64,000 nucleotides of DNA. Origin: Sistotremastrum niveocremeum HHB9708 (Eukaryota; Basidiomycota; Agaricomycetes; Sistotremastrales; Sistotremastraceae). Of the stretch, positions 1 through 12,343 are shown piece by piece. How positions within the stretch are numbered: the stretch's first letter is position 1; each line of letters starts with the position of its first letter. Made by a program: the position numbers and the translations under genes. The DNA lies in assembly GCA_001630475.1 (NCBI GenBank), contig KV419397.1:379758-443757 (forward strand), written 5' to 3'. Below the pieces are notes generated by a model. The model worked only from the letters and a program-made list of their open reading frames with translations, was not told where the DNA came from and did no database searches.

Positions 1-105
1 AATTCAAGTTACACGTGGTTCCCTATGTCCGTTCCAGCCTTCATGGAGAAGGTTCTCACCCAGGACCCAACTTGGGATTTCACACGTCCTGTTGAGACGT
101 CATGA
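1..105 (+). CDS. C-terminal end of an unidentified protein (partial)
   Basis: Frame 1 is open from the first base and ends at a TGA at 103-105, giving 34 residues with an aromatic- and proline-containing tail (segments such as SYTWFPM and DPTWDFTRP). The gene begins outside the window. The tail is too short for a family assignment. It is supported as coding only by its open frame at the edge and its non-repetitive composition, so it could be the last exon of any enzyme. Confidence 0.4.
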   Translation, partial: NSSYTWFPMSVPAFMEKVLTQDPTWDFTRPVETS

Positions 106-2542
106 AATGTGCTTCGGAAAGAAAAGGCCTGCTCAGAATAGTCGGTCGTGTTCACTGTTCTTGTTTTCTTGTCTCCGGGTTCGGAATTCTCCTCGACTTT
201 CTTGAAAGAAATTGTCGCTGTATTGGGCCGTTAGCACAGAAAGGTCATTCGGACGGAGAGCCCAAATGTAGTGTTATATAGCAGCATACACGTCAGAATT
301 AAAGTGTAAATTGGTCAATTCAAATTAATTCGCTCAGGATCAGGAAATCGGGGGATTTGAGTACACCTGTCTGAGCAACATAGTTTGTGCACACAAGAGA
401 CGAGATCAAGACACGGGAGCATCCAAAAAAGTACAATCCACCACTCGTACACTGCAGTACAGGCATTTGCCAGTGCACGGTTGCATTGAGTAAGGTTTTC
501 GTCGCGTGTTTAATTGTCCTGTGGCGTATCAATTGAAAAAGATTCCGGATCGGGACATCGACACGCTGTTGGGTGCCCTATCGAGATGGATAAAGATCAG
601 ACTAGCCAATAGGAAGTTGTCCCGTCGATACAACTTAGTCAGAAGTACAAGATCAGTGGATGAATTGGGAAAAGCCGAAAGGCGGTCAGGGCCCGTCTCG
701 TGAAGATTATCTCTGAGCCTAATGACCGTTCAGAGTTGCCTGAAGCAATCAAAGAAATTCTTGGAAGAACGATGGTCCGGGGTTCTCGGGCGGAGGCTTG
801 CCAGCGTTTATGGAGTCAGGCCGAGATGCCGCGGCCCTTAGGCGCCTAGACTGAGGATAGCTTTTCCAACTCCGCCAACCGAACATGAGTTCCGCCACTG
901 TGACTATAAAAGCTCGTCGCTTTTCATGCGGACCCAATTGTCCCTCTCTCCCTCCTCCACTTCCCCCAACCACACTCCCTGATAACATTCCTCCAAACCC
1001 TCTTCCCCTTCCACTCTCCGAGTCTTCTCATTCCGTTCTCTCATCACCGGATTCATGTCATGCAGTCATCGACACACTCGCAACTCGTGTCATTTCTTTG
1101 TTATCTCCTCCATTTATCTCCAGAACCTTCTCGTCTCTATCTTTAACTCCTTATTCTCCATTCTCTCCTCTCTCCCCTCCTCCCGATCTCTTGGTGTATC
1201 GTCCCCGAGCAAGCCGAGTCACTGATGCCGCCGTCGATCATGGGCTCTTACTCTTCATCTGTTTCTCTATATGAGCACTATAAGTAAACTCAAGTCCTCT
1301 ACCTCAAATTCCTAAAATCCCAGCAAGCAGCGGGAACCTCAGCTGAGTCGTTGGCCCCTTCATTGCGGTCAACTTCAAGGACGCTGACTGGACGTGGGGT
1401 CTCTTCGACAACGACTGCGTCAAGAGATCGTGGTCTTGTTGGGGAGCGGGTCTCAAGTATTGAGTGAATCAAACAAGATATCGCGGCTGCATCATCATGT
1501 CGACGATCGCGAGGATCGCTGACTCTTATCGGGTCTCGGCAATCACGCATCCCAGGCTTTCACGAAGAGCGATCGGACTTTAAGTGTGCGTATGGGGTAG
1601 TGGGTTGGTGGGCGGGGCCAGGGACACTCCCCTTCAAGAAACGCAGATTCTCCTTGGTATCCAGAAACATGAGATCAAGCTACCTTCAAGTGAACTGCAA
1701 TATCGTGCTGGCTTGGCAAATATTTCTTGAGGCTGTCCAGGACTTTACGCGGCCATATACATAGTTCAAGACATTTGGCATGAAGATTGTATTTGGTAGA
1801 TTTCGACCTCACTCGAGCCGCTGAGTCAAGTGGCCCCTACATAGTTCGAGAATGTAGCTGTAGTCGTAGAGTACTCCACTGAGCGTCTCCAAGCACGCAC
1901 AAAGGACGGCCGGGGGCCTGCAGTTGTGTTTCTCCGCATCTGCTGACCTGTGACCACCCCACGCTGGCTTGGTAAGGCGGAATATCTTGAACCAATTCTC
2001 AGATATTAATAGTGCTACAAAATCTCGTAGAATACAGTACCAGGCTGATCAAGACGAAGTCAATATAGACCGATCGACCCGAGAACTGGCTCTCCCTGGC
2101 TTAGATTTATCAGCATTTATATATTCCTTAGAGAAAGGGATACACAGAAGCCGATTCTATGTCTATCGTCGCTTTGAAGGTTTCTAGAGATAACATATCT
2201 TTCCGGTTAAAGCTGACAGCAACGCCTAATCGGATAGAACAACGGCACTAAACACCGGCGATGGAATCGATTTTTGAGCGATAGGAGACGACTTCAGACC
2301 GCTAGTGTACAATAGAGTTAGCTGTTCTGCAAGTATGGAGAAATCAGACTGACTTCTAGGTATCCAGAATTTTTTACGCCAGATCCTGAGACCCAGATAG
2401 AGAAGTGCAGGACACATTCATCGAATTCGTGCCTTCAAGATGATCACAAGTGAAGGATATAGTATTACAATGAAGTTTCATAAATTCTAGTGCTATTATA
2501 CAGAGGTCCATGATTATTGTTCGTTTGATATCTCGCATGCAT
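106..2542. other. Long intergenic stretch without a convincing gene
   Basis: About 2.4 kb lies between the partial gene and the 3' end of the DUF3292 gene. Only short frames occur, none with splice-consistent extension or a recognisable domain. It contains the promoter-like block at 905-1190 and otherwise looks like ordinary mixed-composition intergenic DNA. Confidence 0.5.
905..1190 (+). promoter_or_regulatory. Orphan TATA box followed by a CT-rich tract
   Basis: TATAAAAG sits at 905-912 and is followed by about 250 bases of strongly CT-biased plus strand (runs of CTCCCTCCTCC type). This arrangement is typical of highly expressed filamentous-fungal promoters and 5' leaders. The short frames that follow (an ATG near 1054, another near 1237 with a possible GTAAAC donor) do not extend into a recognisable protein. 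The downstream gene is therefore missing, very small or decayed. Confidence 0.35.
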
Positions 2543-4832
2543 CTACCAGCTCTCCCACATCTGCGGCCCCATGGCGATCAATCGATTGAACAACTCTTCG
2601 CGAAGCTGGATGGCAGTGAGATGTCTCTCGTTGCCCTCTTTATCCACAATCACGATACCGTCCACGATCTCCCGTGCAGTCGCCCATCCAACAACCAATT
2701 TCGCCTTCCAGCCAAACCCGCCCTAAATTTACATAAACCGACAGAAAGTGAACGAAGAAGGAAAAGAGACGTACGACTTTCTTAATCTCTTGTATGTCAG
2801 GGATAGCGATCGAGAAGACAGGATTGATATTCTTGTCTTCCTTGGTCCAGCAAATACACGGGCTAGTCGCCATAGTCGAGATATACAGCCTTCCCTTGTT
2901 GCCTTTATATCGTGCAGGGAATTCAACAGGCCCAGATGCTTCCATCTCCGTCGCCTTAGGCAATACACCAAGTCGATTGCGAGCCGGTGTGGAGCCCGCA
3001 GCTGCTTTGACTCGATCTGTCCCAAGGACAGTCTCGACACCAAACCGAGCAGTGCCTCGGAAGAATCCTAGAATGCGAGAACCATGCTTCTTCTTCGGCT
3101 TAGCTGCGTCCACATCGTCTTTTGGAGGAACCGGGGGTGGTGTTGGATCGGCGTGGATTGCGGCTTGGATTTCTTGATGACTAGCATCGAGATGTTCGAG
3201 GTCTTCGCCGGCGGTATCGTGCGCACGTTCCGGAGGTGGCGAGGATGTGAGCCCGGTGGAAGGAGGTGGTGGCAGAGGAGCTTTGTTGGCTTCTCCGATC
3301 CGAAGGAGCGTGATAGTGAGTTGGGCATTGGTGGGGACGCCTTTGAGAATGGTACTGAAAAGTCGCTATTAATAAAGCACGTTGTGGTGGCAAAGCGGAA
3401 CCTACTTTCTGATTTCCAGAAGCTTCTGCCAGTGAGGGAATTTTCTGTTGAGCCAAGTAGCGCCCTTCTGCAGGATGGGATCGCCGAAGAAAGTGAAACC
3501 GAAAATGAAAGTGTTCGCCTTCATGAACATGTAGGAGGAAGTGACGCAGGATACGAGGAGTACGGGAACCAAGAGAGCCGCAAGCTTGATTCGGGGTCCA
3601 TTTTTGGGGAATGGAGCAGTAGGCGAAAGCGCGTTCGCAAATCTCTCCCATCCATCGGCGACATCCGCGATGCCATGCATGACAGGCCTCGTCTTCGCCC
3701 ACATCGCATCCGACATGGGCTGTTTCGTCTTATCATGAGTAGCACTCGGATTTCCGCCCTTCGATTTCGTCTTCGCTTCGTGCAATCCCATCGCCAAGGT
3801 GGCAGGATCAGGCGTAGCCTTCTCGAGAGAACTAGCCTGCTCATTGTTATCATTCGCGGTCTCGGGATTAGATTGCTCAATTGAGCTTGCCTCCTCGTCG
3901 GTGCCATGTGGATCTCCTTGAGGGTGCTTGCCAGTTGCGCTTGTCAAGGCGATGGATGCCAATCCTGAGACGAAGTTGCTGGCTTCTTGCTCTGCTGCCT
4001 CGCCTTGATGTTTCTCCGGTGCGCCTGTGAGCGTGTTGTCACTTCCGAGAACCCCAGCTGCAGGTTTTTGGATTCCTCCGGTCTTCGAATCGATCAATGC
4101 GATTGGTGCGGGAGGGAAGCAGAACGACCGAGCCGGCGGGTAGACGATGAGGGTGATCAGGAAGGCGATGATGAGAGGAACGATGAAGTCGAAGATCCAT
4201 GCAATAGAGTAGGCCTTGAAACGTATCAGATGAATTCATATGAAAACCGAGGTTTAGTCAAGACTTACCGCCAGGAAATATGCCGTGCGTTTCTGCTCAC
4301 GCCATGAACGTAATCTCGCGATATGCTTTCCAAAGCCGACCATGCCGATGATAACAGTGGTGTACATTCTTTCCATGTTGGCTCTGAGCTTATCAGGAGA
4401 AAATTCTTCTTCGTCAGCGATATTCAGGTCAAGTCCTCCGAGAGGCGGCTCCGCTAGAGCCTTGATATGGTACATTTGCTAGAATGAAGACCGTCAGCAT
4501 TGGGACAAGAAAACTCTGCAAATACGAAAAACCTTGTTGAACCGGCGTACGAGAGTCCACAGCTCCTCGTTGTCTAAGCCACCGACCAACGGCGCAGGGA
4601 CGTCTTCTGGTTTCTCGTTCCATCCCAAGTCTTTAACTTCAGTTTCGAAATGTTGCATCTGAGAGGCACCTTTTTCGAAATGGTCTGCTTGAGCAAGTGC
4701 ATGGCTTTCTGTAGGTTGGTCCGGGGATAACTCGGGGACCTCAGGATCGATGAGAGAGTTCATAGGTGCATCTTGCGCCAGATTCTGGTCGAGCAGAGCA
4801 CCAAAGTCAGACTTTGGTTCGTCGGTGGACAT
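2543..4832 (-). CDS. DUF3292 family membrane protein
   Basis: Five exons, complement(2543..2722, 2775..3354, 3406..4214, 4269..4478, 4533..4832), give 692 residues with every junction in frame and GT-AG introns of 51-54 bases. The N-terminus is acidic, then carries the family hallmark PLVGGLDNEELWTLVRRFNK near residue 80-100. Next come a long hydrophobic hairpin (AWIFDFIVPLIIAFLITLIV), a disordered Glu/Ser/Lys middle, and a second hydrophobic stretch around SYMFMKANTFIFGFTFFGDP. The C-terminal half has a GRAM/PH-like portion (RGTARFGVETVLGTD, then RYKGNKGRLYIST). DUF3292 proteins are widespread in fungi and of unknown biochemical role; a membrane-contact or lipid-binding role is inference. 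Divergent from the cysteine-protease-like gene at 5454. Confidence 0.9.
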
Positions 4833-5453
4833 CGTGTTGAGAGACGGTGATGAGGGAGCGATTGGGAATATTTTTGGGCATTTTAAAGGTTGTTGGTGCT
4901 GGTGATGTCATGGGTTGGAGTGATGATGGAGGCAAGACGCGTCAACGAACTCAGTCGACGCGCCATCCGAGGTCAGCCAATCTGTCGCGAGGCCTAGCAT
5001 AAGCCACACTCATCTGGCCTCCGTTTCGAATGCGATGGACGTCTCGTCGTTTTTTATTTGAAATTTCGTCTTGGACGCCCCATCTCAAAAAGGAAAATCA
5101 GCGAATCTGGTTACCATCCAGACAGTTCTCACGGATCTACTCGCTGTATTCAAGACCAATACAATAGTCGTGCTTTCAACAGGGCGCACATACGCGTTCA
5201 GCTTCTTAGTTCGTTTATCTTCGGCCTTTATCCATTACGCAGCTGAAACGGGCATTAGCAGTGCCTTGAAGCGGTGCATAATTTCCACGAAAGGCATTAC
5301 TTCTAGATCTTACTGGAGGGGCCCGCAGTACGCTCACTATCACTACAAAGGCTACGGCTCCAGCTTTCTCTCCCCTATTGTACCTGGATTGCACAACTTA
5401 GGATCGGTGCATCTACTCCTACCCCCTCTTCCGAGTGCAGCCGTGTCACGAGT
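4833..5453. promoter_or_regulatory. Shared upstream region of two divergent genes
   Basis: About 620 bases separate the two start codons. Short open frames occur on the plus strand, but none joins the downstream exon with good splice sites. No clear TATA box is visible on either side. The region is read as a bidirectional promoter by position only. Confidence 0.4.
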
Positions 5454-7303
5454 ATGGCGAATGACGATAATGAGGATCGGAGAGGGAAGATAACTTTGGA
5501 AAATCTGGGGATGGGGAGGGAGGCGGTCGTCAGCTTTGACGGCGCAAGTCAGTATGCTCAAGGTGGTCCATCAACGTGCGGCCTCGCCTCCATGAACGCC
5601 GTCCGAGTAATACTGGCTCGCCAAAAGAGTGGCACTAAGATGGTGGAGGAAATGTCGACGAAAGCTTTGATGGAGGCAAGTATACCGAACCAATCCAAGA
5701 GATAAGCAATGAATTTGTGGAATTACAGGAGATACTCTTGATATGCGCCTTCTTGCCCGATCAACGCCATCTGGAGGTAGATGATCTCCTAGGGATGGCA
5801 CTCTTCCGACACTCAGTGAATCGTGTCTCTACGATGAACTATCCCGTGTCTCTCGATAGCTTTCGGACCATCTTGAGGTAAGTCTACGTCTACCGATGCT
5901 CGCAGTCACTGACCATTGGCATTCTCAGACAATTGCAAACGCTCAGTAGAGCGCCTGGCACTCGGACCCCTGCAAAAGTCAGCGCAGTTGTGATCACTCG
6001 TCCTCCGGAAATCATAGCAGTATTCCACATCCTCATGACCGACCACGATCGCTTGACAAGCGTGTTCGCAGTCTTCGACTCTCATCCTCGTCCCGCGAAA
6101 GCCACAAGAGGTGCATCTTTCATCTTTCATCCATCCGTCGATGCAGCAGCGGGCTATCTTTCCCAACTATTCTACGTCGATCCTGCCCTACGGAAGGGGA
6201 TCAGCACATGGGAAGCTGAACTCTTATCTCAATTTGCTGCCGATTGTTTCACACTCCCCGATGATTACGATGCAAACTCTGATGCAAGGGGTGCATATGA
6301 GGCCAATCTTGAATTATTTCGACTTCGTAGAGAGATGAGAGAGAATCCGACTCCAGCCCGTGCTCCGGCCACTCAAGCTGCTGCTGTTGCCCCTGTTCCT
6401 CCTCCGCTTCCCCATCCCGTAGCTGCTGCACCTCCCCCACAGCCAGCACCAAATAGACAACCCCTTCAGCGTATAGGAACCAATGCATCCCCTGCTGCTC
6501 CACCAAATCGCGACGGCCCGTTCCCACCACCAGAAGGTCCTCCGCCAGCGTACACCTTCGACAACCCTCCTCCAGCACCTGCGCCTGCAGCCGGACCTCC
6601 ACCAGTACCACCGCGACCTGTGCCTGTTGCCAGAGGAGATACAGATCCCGATACAGCTGCGATGATAGCTCAGCTACAATTAGAAGAGGAAGAAGATGCG
6701 CGAAATCTTCGAGAAGCTCGACGAGTCCAAGCCACTTATGAGCGAGTAGGACAAGGTCACATCCCAATGCCTCAGCCTCATGCTCGATTACAACGACCGA
6801 ATAATCAGCCTCAGAGGGGCGAACCGACGATTATCGCACGGCTTGGAGAAGGCGTTCGGTCTATTCCTGCGGTCGTGGGCGATATCGTCAATCGTGCTAT
6901 GGAACCGGGTTCTCTTGCTCGTGTAGCATTGCCGCCTCCCATTCTAGAAAGGCCAGCACGACCGCAAATTCCACCAGGGACAGATATCGCGACAGCGGAA
7001 CTGATAAATCGACTCCATCGAGAAGACCAAGAAGAAGCTATGCGGGGTCAGGTAGTCATCGAAGGACCACCAGAAGAGGTTTTCATGTTTACGGTGCATG
7101 AGGCAGGGCGCAACGAGGTTACTTATCAAGTACGTGATGAGAATGACCTTATGGCGTTGCCATCTTCGGTCAGAGGAACTGCAGAGCGAATTCTACGTGA
7201 AAGAGGTTTATTAGGGAATGGAGGTGGAGGGGGTCATCATGTTCGACCTATGGTCATTCGACGTGTTCGGCGCTGTTCACCCGTGCGGGGTTTCACGAAT
7301 TGA
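5454..7303 (+). CDS. Papain-like cysteine-protease-fold protein with UIM-like helices (putative deubiquitinase-like)
   Basis: Exons 5454..5675, 5729..5877 and 5929..7303 give 581 residues. The first intron needs a GC donor (GCAAGT at 5676). The N-terminus has a segment resembling a papain-like active site, GGPSTCGLASMNAVR, with Cys42 preceded by glutamines at 33 and 36 that could form the oxyanion hole. A later AVFDSHPRP segment supplies Asp174 and His176. The middle is proline/alanine-rich and disordered. Two acidic amphipathic helices follow, around 368-382 (AQLQLEEEEDARN) and 478-495 (ELINRLHREDQEEAM), and resemble ubiquitin-interacting motifs. Related agaricomycete proteins are known only as ubiquitin-interaction-domain proteins. 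The Cys/His pairing and the UIMs are read from sequence; deubiquitinase activity is inference. Confidence 0.75.
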
Positions 7304-7464
7304 CGATCGTTTCGGATGCCATTGTAACATGTATTTATTCCATCTTTTCCAGTCATCACGTCCGCTGTTTAGTATCACTGTTCCGTGTATCCATACTCCA
7401 ACGCATTTGTAGTAATTACAGTGAGGAGCAATGTCATCTTGCATTGATCGAACGTTGCATGGTT

Positions 7465-8784
7465 TCAGGCAAAGCCTTGTATTTCCTTCGGGACATAGCT
7501 AAAGATATGATTAGTCAATTAGTCTACCGTAGCATTCGACCCAGCAGAAACGACGTACGGTTCTTCCAAATATTCAATCTCATCGGTAGAGAGCTTCTTG
7601 TCGGAGACGATTGCGTCGTCGACCCTTCCAATCTGATCAAACCTTTGAGACAATGAAAGTAACAATGTGATGATCTAGCTCACAGTGCTGATCCCCACAA
7701 TGGGCGAAGCCACTTTCGACATCACCCAGGCAAGTGCGACATGGCTCATCTTCCATCCTTTCTTGAGCGCAATCTCTTCGAGCCGCTTTATTATCTCGAG
7801 ATCCGCGAGGGAGAGGGATCCAGATCCTCCGTCATGAATTGTGCGAGCCGTTTCTGTTCCGGCTGGTCTGGCAAGTACACCTGCGGACAGTGCACCGTAA
7901 GGAATCAGTCCGATTCCTTGATGATTGCAGTATGCTATCATTTCACGTTCCTGAGTGATATGTCTCATCTTTCGACATCTTTCGACAGTAAAATTGATGA
8001 CGTACCTCTTCACGATAAAGCAATGAATATTGATTCTGCATTGAAACGAACTTGGTCCACCCATGCCGCTCAGCAGTAGCGTTCAGAAGAGCAAACTGCC
8101 ATGTCCACATAGAACTAGCACCGATATATCGGATCTTCCCAGCTTTGATAAGGTCATGGAAGGCTTCCATCGTCTCCTCGGGTGTCGTATCGGAATTATA
8201 TCGATGCACTTGAAGAAGGTCGATATAGTCCGTTCCCAGTCGTTGGAGCGAGACTTCTACTTGATTGAATATCCCTTGACGAGAGAGTCCGGCTTGATTG
8301 ACATAGTCTCGAGTTTGCTGTAGTTCGGGGTGTTCCCAGGCATGCATTTCGGGTTCAGCAGGGACTGGGAAGAAGCACTTCGTCAAAATGATAATCTTGT
8401 GCCGAGGAATATCATACTAAGATCGAGCAATACGGTCAGGGTGTAGGACTGGGGGTGAAAATAAAACACACCTTTCGTATGAACTTTCCTACTATCTCTT
8501 CTGAAACTCCGTTGGAGTAATGATTAGCGGTATCAATGGTGTTTATGCCGCGATCCCAAGCGGCCTTTAACACTTCCAATGCTTTATCTTCCTCGATCAC
8601 CCAAGACTATGCACAGACAATGAACACGGGCTCAACGTGTAGGATGGAAAACACTCACTGCCCATCGAGGATCTCCAAAGCTCATCGCACCCAGAATGGG
8701 TACGGACACTCGCAGACCACATTTCCCAAGCCTGTGATACTCAACTTTCGGTTTGACGTCGCTGACAACACTAGGCGTAGACAT
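7465..8784 (-). CDS. Aldo/keto reductase, copy 1
   Basis: Six exons, complement(7465..7498, 7559..7632, 7684..7950, 8006..8416, 8472..8606, 8659..8784), give 348 residues. This is an NADPH-dependent aldo/keto reductase of the Shaker-beta/versiconal-reductase-like group. The tetrad is visible: Asp and Tyr in [12 protein letters not shown], Lys in [10 protein letters not shown], His in LLQVHRYN. The cofactor end is in [17 protein letters not shown]. All five introns fall at the same places as in the three other copies. The C-terminus is unusual: it ends in GFA where the others end in GH plus one residue. TATAAATA on the minus strand at 8907-8914 is a plausible promoter element. Substrate unknown. 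Lies head-to-tail with copy 2. Confidence 0.92.
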
Positions 8785-9223
8785 TCGGCGTAATAGGCGA
8801 GGGCATCCATTGCAACTGACAGCTAGAAGGCTTTTATCTATCGAGGAGCCGCTCGCGGGAGGCCTTGAAGTTGTCTCGAACAGTCGTTCGTCTCGGTACC
8901 GAAAGTTATTTATAGGTAGCGCCCAGCAAGTCCTAGTCAAGAGCGACCCAAGGTGCTCTGTCAGGCTGACGAAGATTGTCTTTTGTGTGTGTCATGTTGC
9001 AGAGGAGATTACAAAACTGTCGCTCGAGCGTCTTGCTGGATATCTGGTCAGTTATCGGAAATTTGATTCGCTGAAGTGGGCACCATAAGGCGCTTGCATT
9101 TTAATGGTAGATAAGTACAGAACACTCTATTGCGCCATGAGAACTCGAAAGTATGCATGTACAAGCACCCACAAAGCTTACAAGTACTAGTATTTTCAGA
9201 AATAATAGGGTAAAACGCCGAAA

Positions 9224-10516
9224 TCATTGGTGTCCAGAGACTGGTTTAGGGACGTAGCTATGTCAAGATGAGAGGGGTTCATAAGCTGATATATGGAAGC
9301 AACGTACAGTTCTTCGAGATAGGCAGCTTCTTCCGCTGTTATATCATTACCAAAATCGACAGCATCGTCTAAACGTTTCACCTAAGCGAAGATAAGACAT
9401 CGTCGGATGAAGATTGAGGAGAAAAAATTACAGAATTGATTCCCATAACCGGAGAGGTAACTTTCGTCAAGAGCCAAGCGATAGCGACTTGACTCATAGT
9501 ACAATTCTTTTTCTTTGACACTTCCTCTACTCGGCCGATGATGGCGCGATCTGCGTCGGAAAGAACTGTGGCATAGACCATGTTATCTTCATGCTTCTTC
9601 CTTGCCGTCTCAGTTCCTAGAGGTCTGGCGAGAAAGCCTGAGGCGAGAGGGCTATAAGGGATGAGCCCGATGCCGGCGTATTTGCAGTACGCATTCATTT
9701 CACGCTCCTGGAATGATGGAACAGAAAGCCTTAGTATATATGCGTACGAGAGGTAAGAAAATTCGAACCTCTTCGCGATAAAGCAATGAATAATCATTTT
9801 GCATTGCAATGAACTTGGTCCAACCATGACGCTCCGCAATCTGGTTCATATTCGCGAACTGCCATGTCCACATTGAACTCGCGCCAATGTACCTCACTTT
9901 CCCCGCTTTGACAAGATCGTGAAGTGCCTCCATTGTCTCCTCAGGTGGCGTATCATAATCGTAACGATGCAGTTGATATAGGTCGATGTAGTCCGTCCCG
10001 AGGCGCTTCAGCGATGCCTCAATCTGGTTGAAGATGGCTGCTCTGGAGTTTCCGCCTTGGTTGACGTATTCTGCAGTATTGCTGAGTTCGGGATGCTCAA
10101 AGGTCCTGATACCTGGAGTAGTGCCGACTGGGAAGAAGCATTTGGAGAATATGAGGATTTTGTTTCGGGGTATGTTGTGCTAGTCACGAGTTCAGATATA
10201 TGTACGATTGGGTTTTTATCGTACTCACTAATTTCAGGAATTTGCCGATTATCTGTTCAGAGGCTCCGTTGGAATATTGATTGGCAGTATCAATCGTGTT
10301 GATGCCACGATCCCATGCCGCTTTGATAATCTCGATGGCTTCTTTCTCTTCAACGATCCACGGCTTTCAACGTATGCCATCAGCAATAGTAGTAGCATTA
10401 CAATTTCAGCAAAGACTCACAGCCCACTCTGAACTACCAAAGCTGCCCGCTCCGAGGATGGGGACAGAGACTCGTAGGCCAGAATTACCAAGCTTGCGAT
10501 ATTGAACCGAAGACAT
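9224..10516 (-). CDS. Aldo/keto reductase, copy 2
   Basis: Six exons, complement(9224..9257, 9308..9381, 9432..9707, 9769..10179, 10229..10363, 10421..10516), give 341 residues, slightly short at the N-terminus (MSSVQYRKLGNSGLR). The catalytic Asp/Tyr ([12 protein letters not shown]), Lys (KILIFSKCFF) and His (LYQLHRYDYD) are all present. The third-exon donor is the weak GTTCGA. Same fold, exon plan and likely NADPH dependence as the other copies. Its start is 325 bases from the divergent HPM1-type gene, so the two may share a promoter region. Substrate unknown. Confidence 0.92.
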
Positions 10517-10841
10517 CAAAGCCAGGTCGAGGGAATTTGGGAAAAAACGACTATATGATGTAGTTTGAGAAGCAGAATGACTCCAAATCATGCACGGCAT
10601 GTGCTTCAAGAGCGTCGGCTCCGCAAGAAGCACCCATGCAATGAAAGACAGCGCCAACTAAAAAATATCGGGTCCATTGTTCTTGGGTAGCCTATGAAAA
10701 TACCAAGTAGCGATTGGACCATCTATGTAGTTGGCAGTGAAGCGGTATGAGTTGGACTGCGTTGCGCGAGTGATTGTCGAAAAATAATGTCTTGACCGGA
10801 GCGAGTGACTCTAGAACCTGCCGAGAACGTCGACTAGTGAA

Positions 10842-12140
10842 ATGTTCAAATTCGACTTCAACGTCGAAGACCTCGATGAAGAGATCTCTCAAGACCTGGG
10901 TGGCCTGTCAAACGAGACTACACCTGATGCACGAACCCCTCAGACCGATGTACCAGAAACCTTAGTGGCAGCCGAAACACATTCTCTAGAAAAAATGGTC
11001 AGTTCAAAATGCGCTCACATCTTGATGAAGTCCTTATACAAAGCAGCCATTCTAGTTATCTAAGCTCCCAGATTCTATATCCTACTCTTTCATCCCCATT
11101 CAGTTAGAGAATGGAAGCTCAGTCAATCTGCCCAAGCGAGAGCTTTTCGATGCACGGCTACAGCTTTTGAGCTCAGATGAAGATAGCGACGATGCACTTA
11201 GAGGCCTTGGGGAGCCCTCTGACCTGCTAGCTGGCATTTATGAAGGAGGCTTCAAGACCTGGGAATGTAGCCTTGATCTTGCATCGACTACCTCCCGTCT
11301 TCTCCTTAATTTACTCGATGAAAATCTGAGGGTGTTCGAGGTATGTAATAAATACCGTCCATCTTCAGACTTCCCACTAACATCGATACAGCTCGGTTGT
11401 GGCACTGCCATCCCTTCGCTATTCGTTCTTCACTCCAAACTATCCCAGCCCGTCAAAGAAAACACAAAACAAAAACCTTTATTCCTTCACGTACAAGACT
11501 ACAACAAATCCGTACTCGAGCTATCAACCCTACCAAACCTGATACTCACTTGGTGTACGTACACATCTTGCTTTCTTGGTCTTGCATCTTACCATTCCTT
11601 CCGCTTACCTTACCTTCTCCAGACTTTTCTGACGCAGCTAAAGCCTTCCGATCCGGATCCGCAGAACTCGAAGAAAATGAGGGCGAATTAGAGCTCTCGC
11701 CAGAACTTCTCAGCGCATTCAAAGAATGCTTATCAACCTACCAGATCACTCTTGCTTTCACATCGGGCGCCTGGGACACCCTTGTTCCCTTACACTCGTC
11801 GTCGGAGTCTCACAGAGAAGACTACGATCTCATCTTGACGAGCGAGACCATTTACCGTTCTTCCTCACTCCCATCTCTCATACGGACATTACGAGCTTGT
11901 GCAAAGCTTCCGCCCGTAACTCAGACGGTTCAGACAGATCTTGCCGATCCAGTCCAAAAACTGGCACTCAATTCGGAGACTGTCACTCTTGTTGCTGCTA
12001 AAGTTGTGTACTTCGGTGTCGGTGGATCTATTTCTGATTTCATAGCGGCCATCAGACAGGCCGGCGGTGAAATCCAGATCCTTCACGAACACACTGGAGG
12101 AGTCGGGAGACAGGTATTGCAGATCCGGTGGCTGCGATGA
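10842..12140 (+). CDS. HPM1: HPM1/METTL18-type protein-histidine methyltransferase
   Basis: Exons 10842..10997, 11104..11340, 11392..11554 and 11623..12140 give 357 residues. This is a seven-beta-strand SAM-dependent methyltransferase of the family that methylates a histidine on ribosomal protein uL3 (family knowledge). Supporting motifs are an acidic N-terminus (FKFDFNVED), the KTWECSLDL segment before the core, SAM motif I read as LGCGTAIPSL at residues 132-141, and the family-typical QDYNKSVLELSTLPN. The last exon has YDLILTSETIY, the expected motif IV/post-IV region. The first donor (GTCAGT) is weak. Converges tail-to-tail with the WW-domain gene, with only about 200 bases between the two stop codons. 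Confidence 0.88.
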
Positions 12141-12343
12141 TGAAGGAAGGAATCTGGGTTTTGAATGGGGAATGAATTTTGTGCAGGAAGGGAAACGATT
12201 AGACATTGTGACGATACAAGATCAGACAAGCAGGGATAGCGATGATAATTAACAGATTTTCCCTTCATCCGTAAGATGTGGAAGGTTGTGCTCCAAGAAA
12301 ACATTTTTGCTATAAAACAGAAACCGCGGGAACCTCGACCGCG

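Noticed and set aside
885-1274. Plus-strand open frame of 129 codons rich in Ser, Pro and Leu
   Set aside because: It coincides with the CT-rich tract, so its openness is compositional. No domain and no splice continuation.
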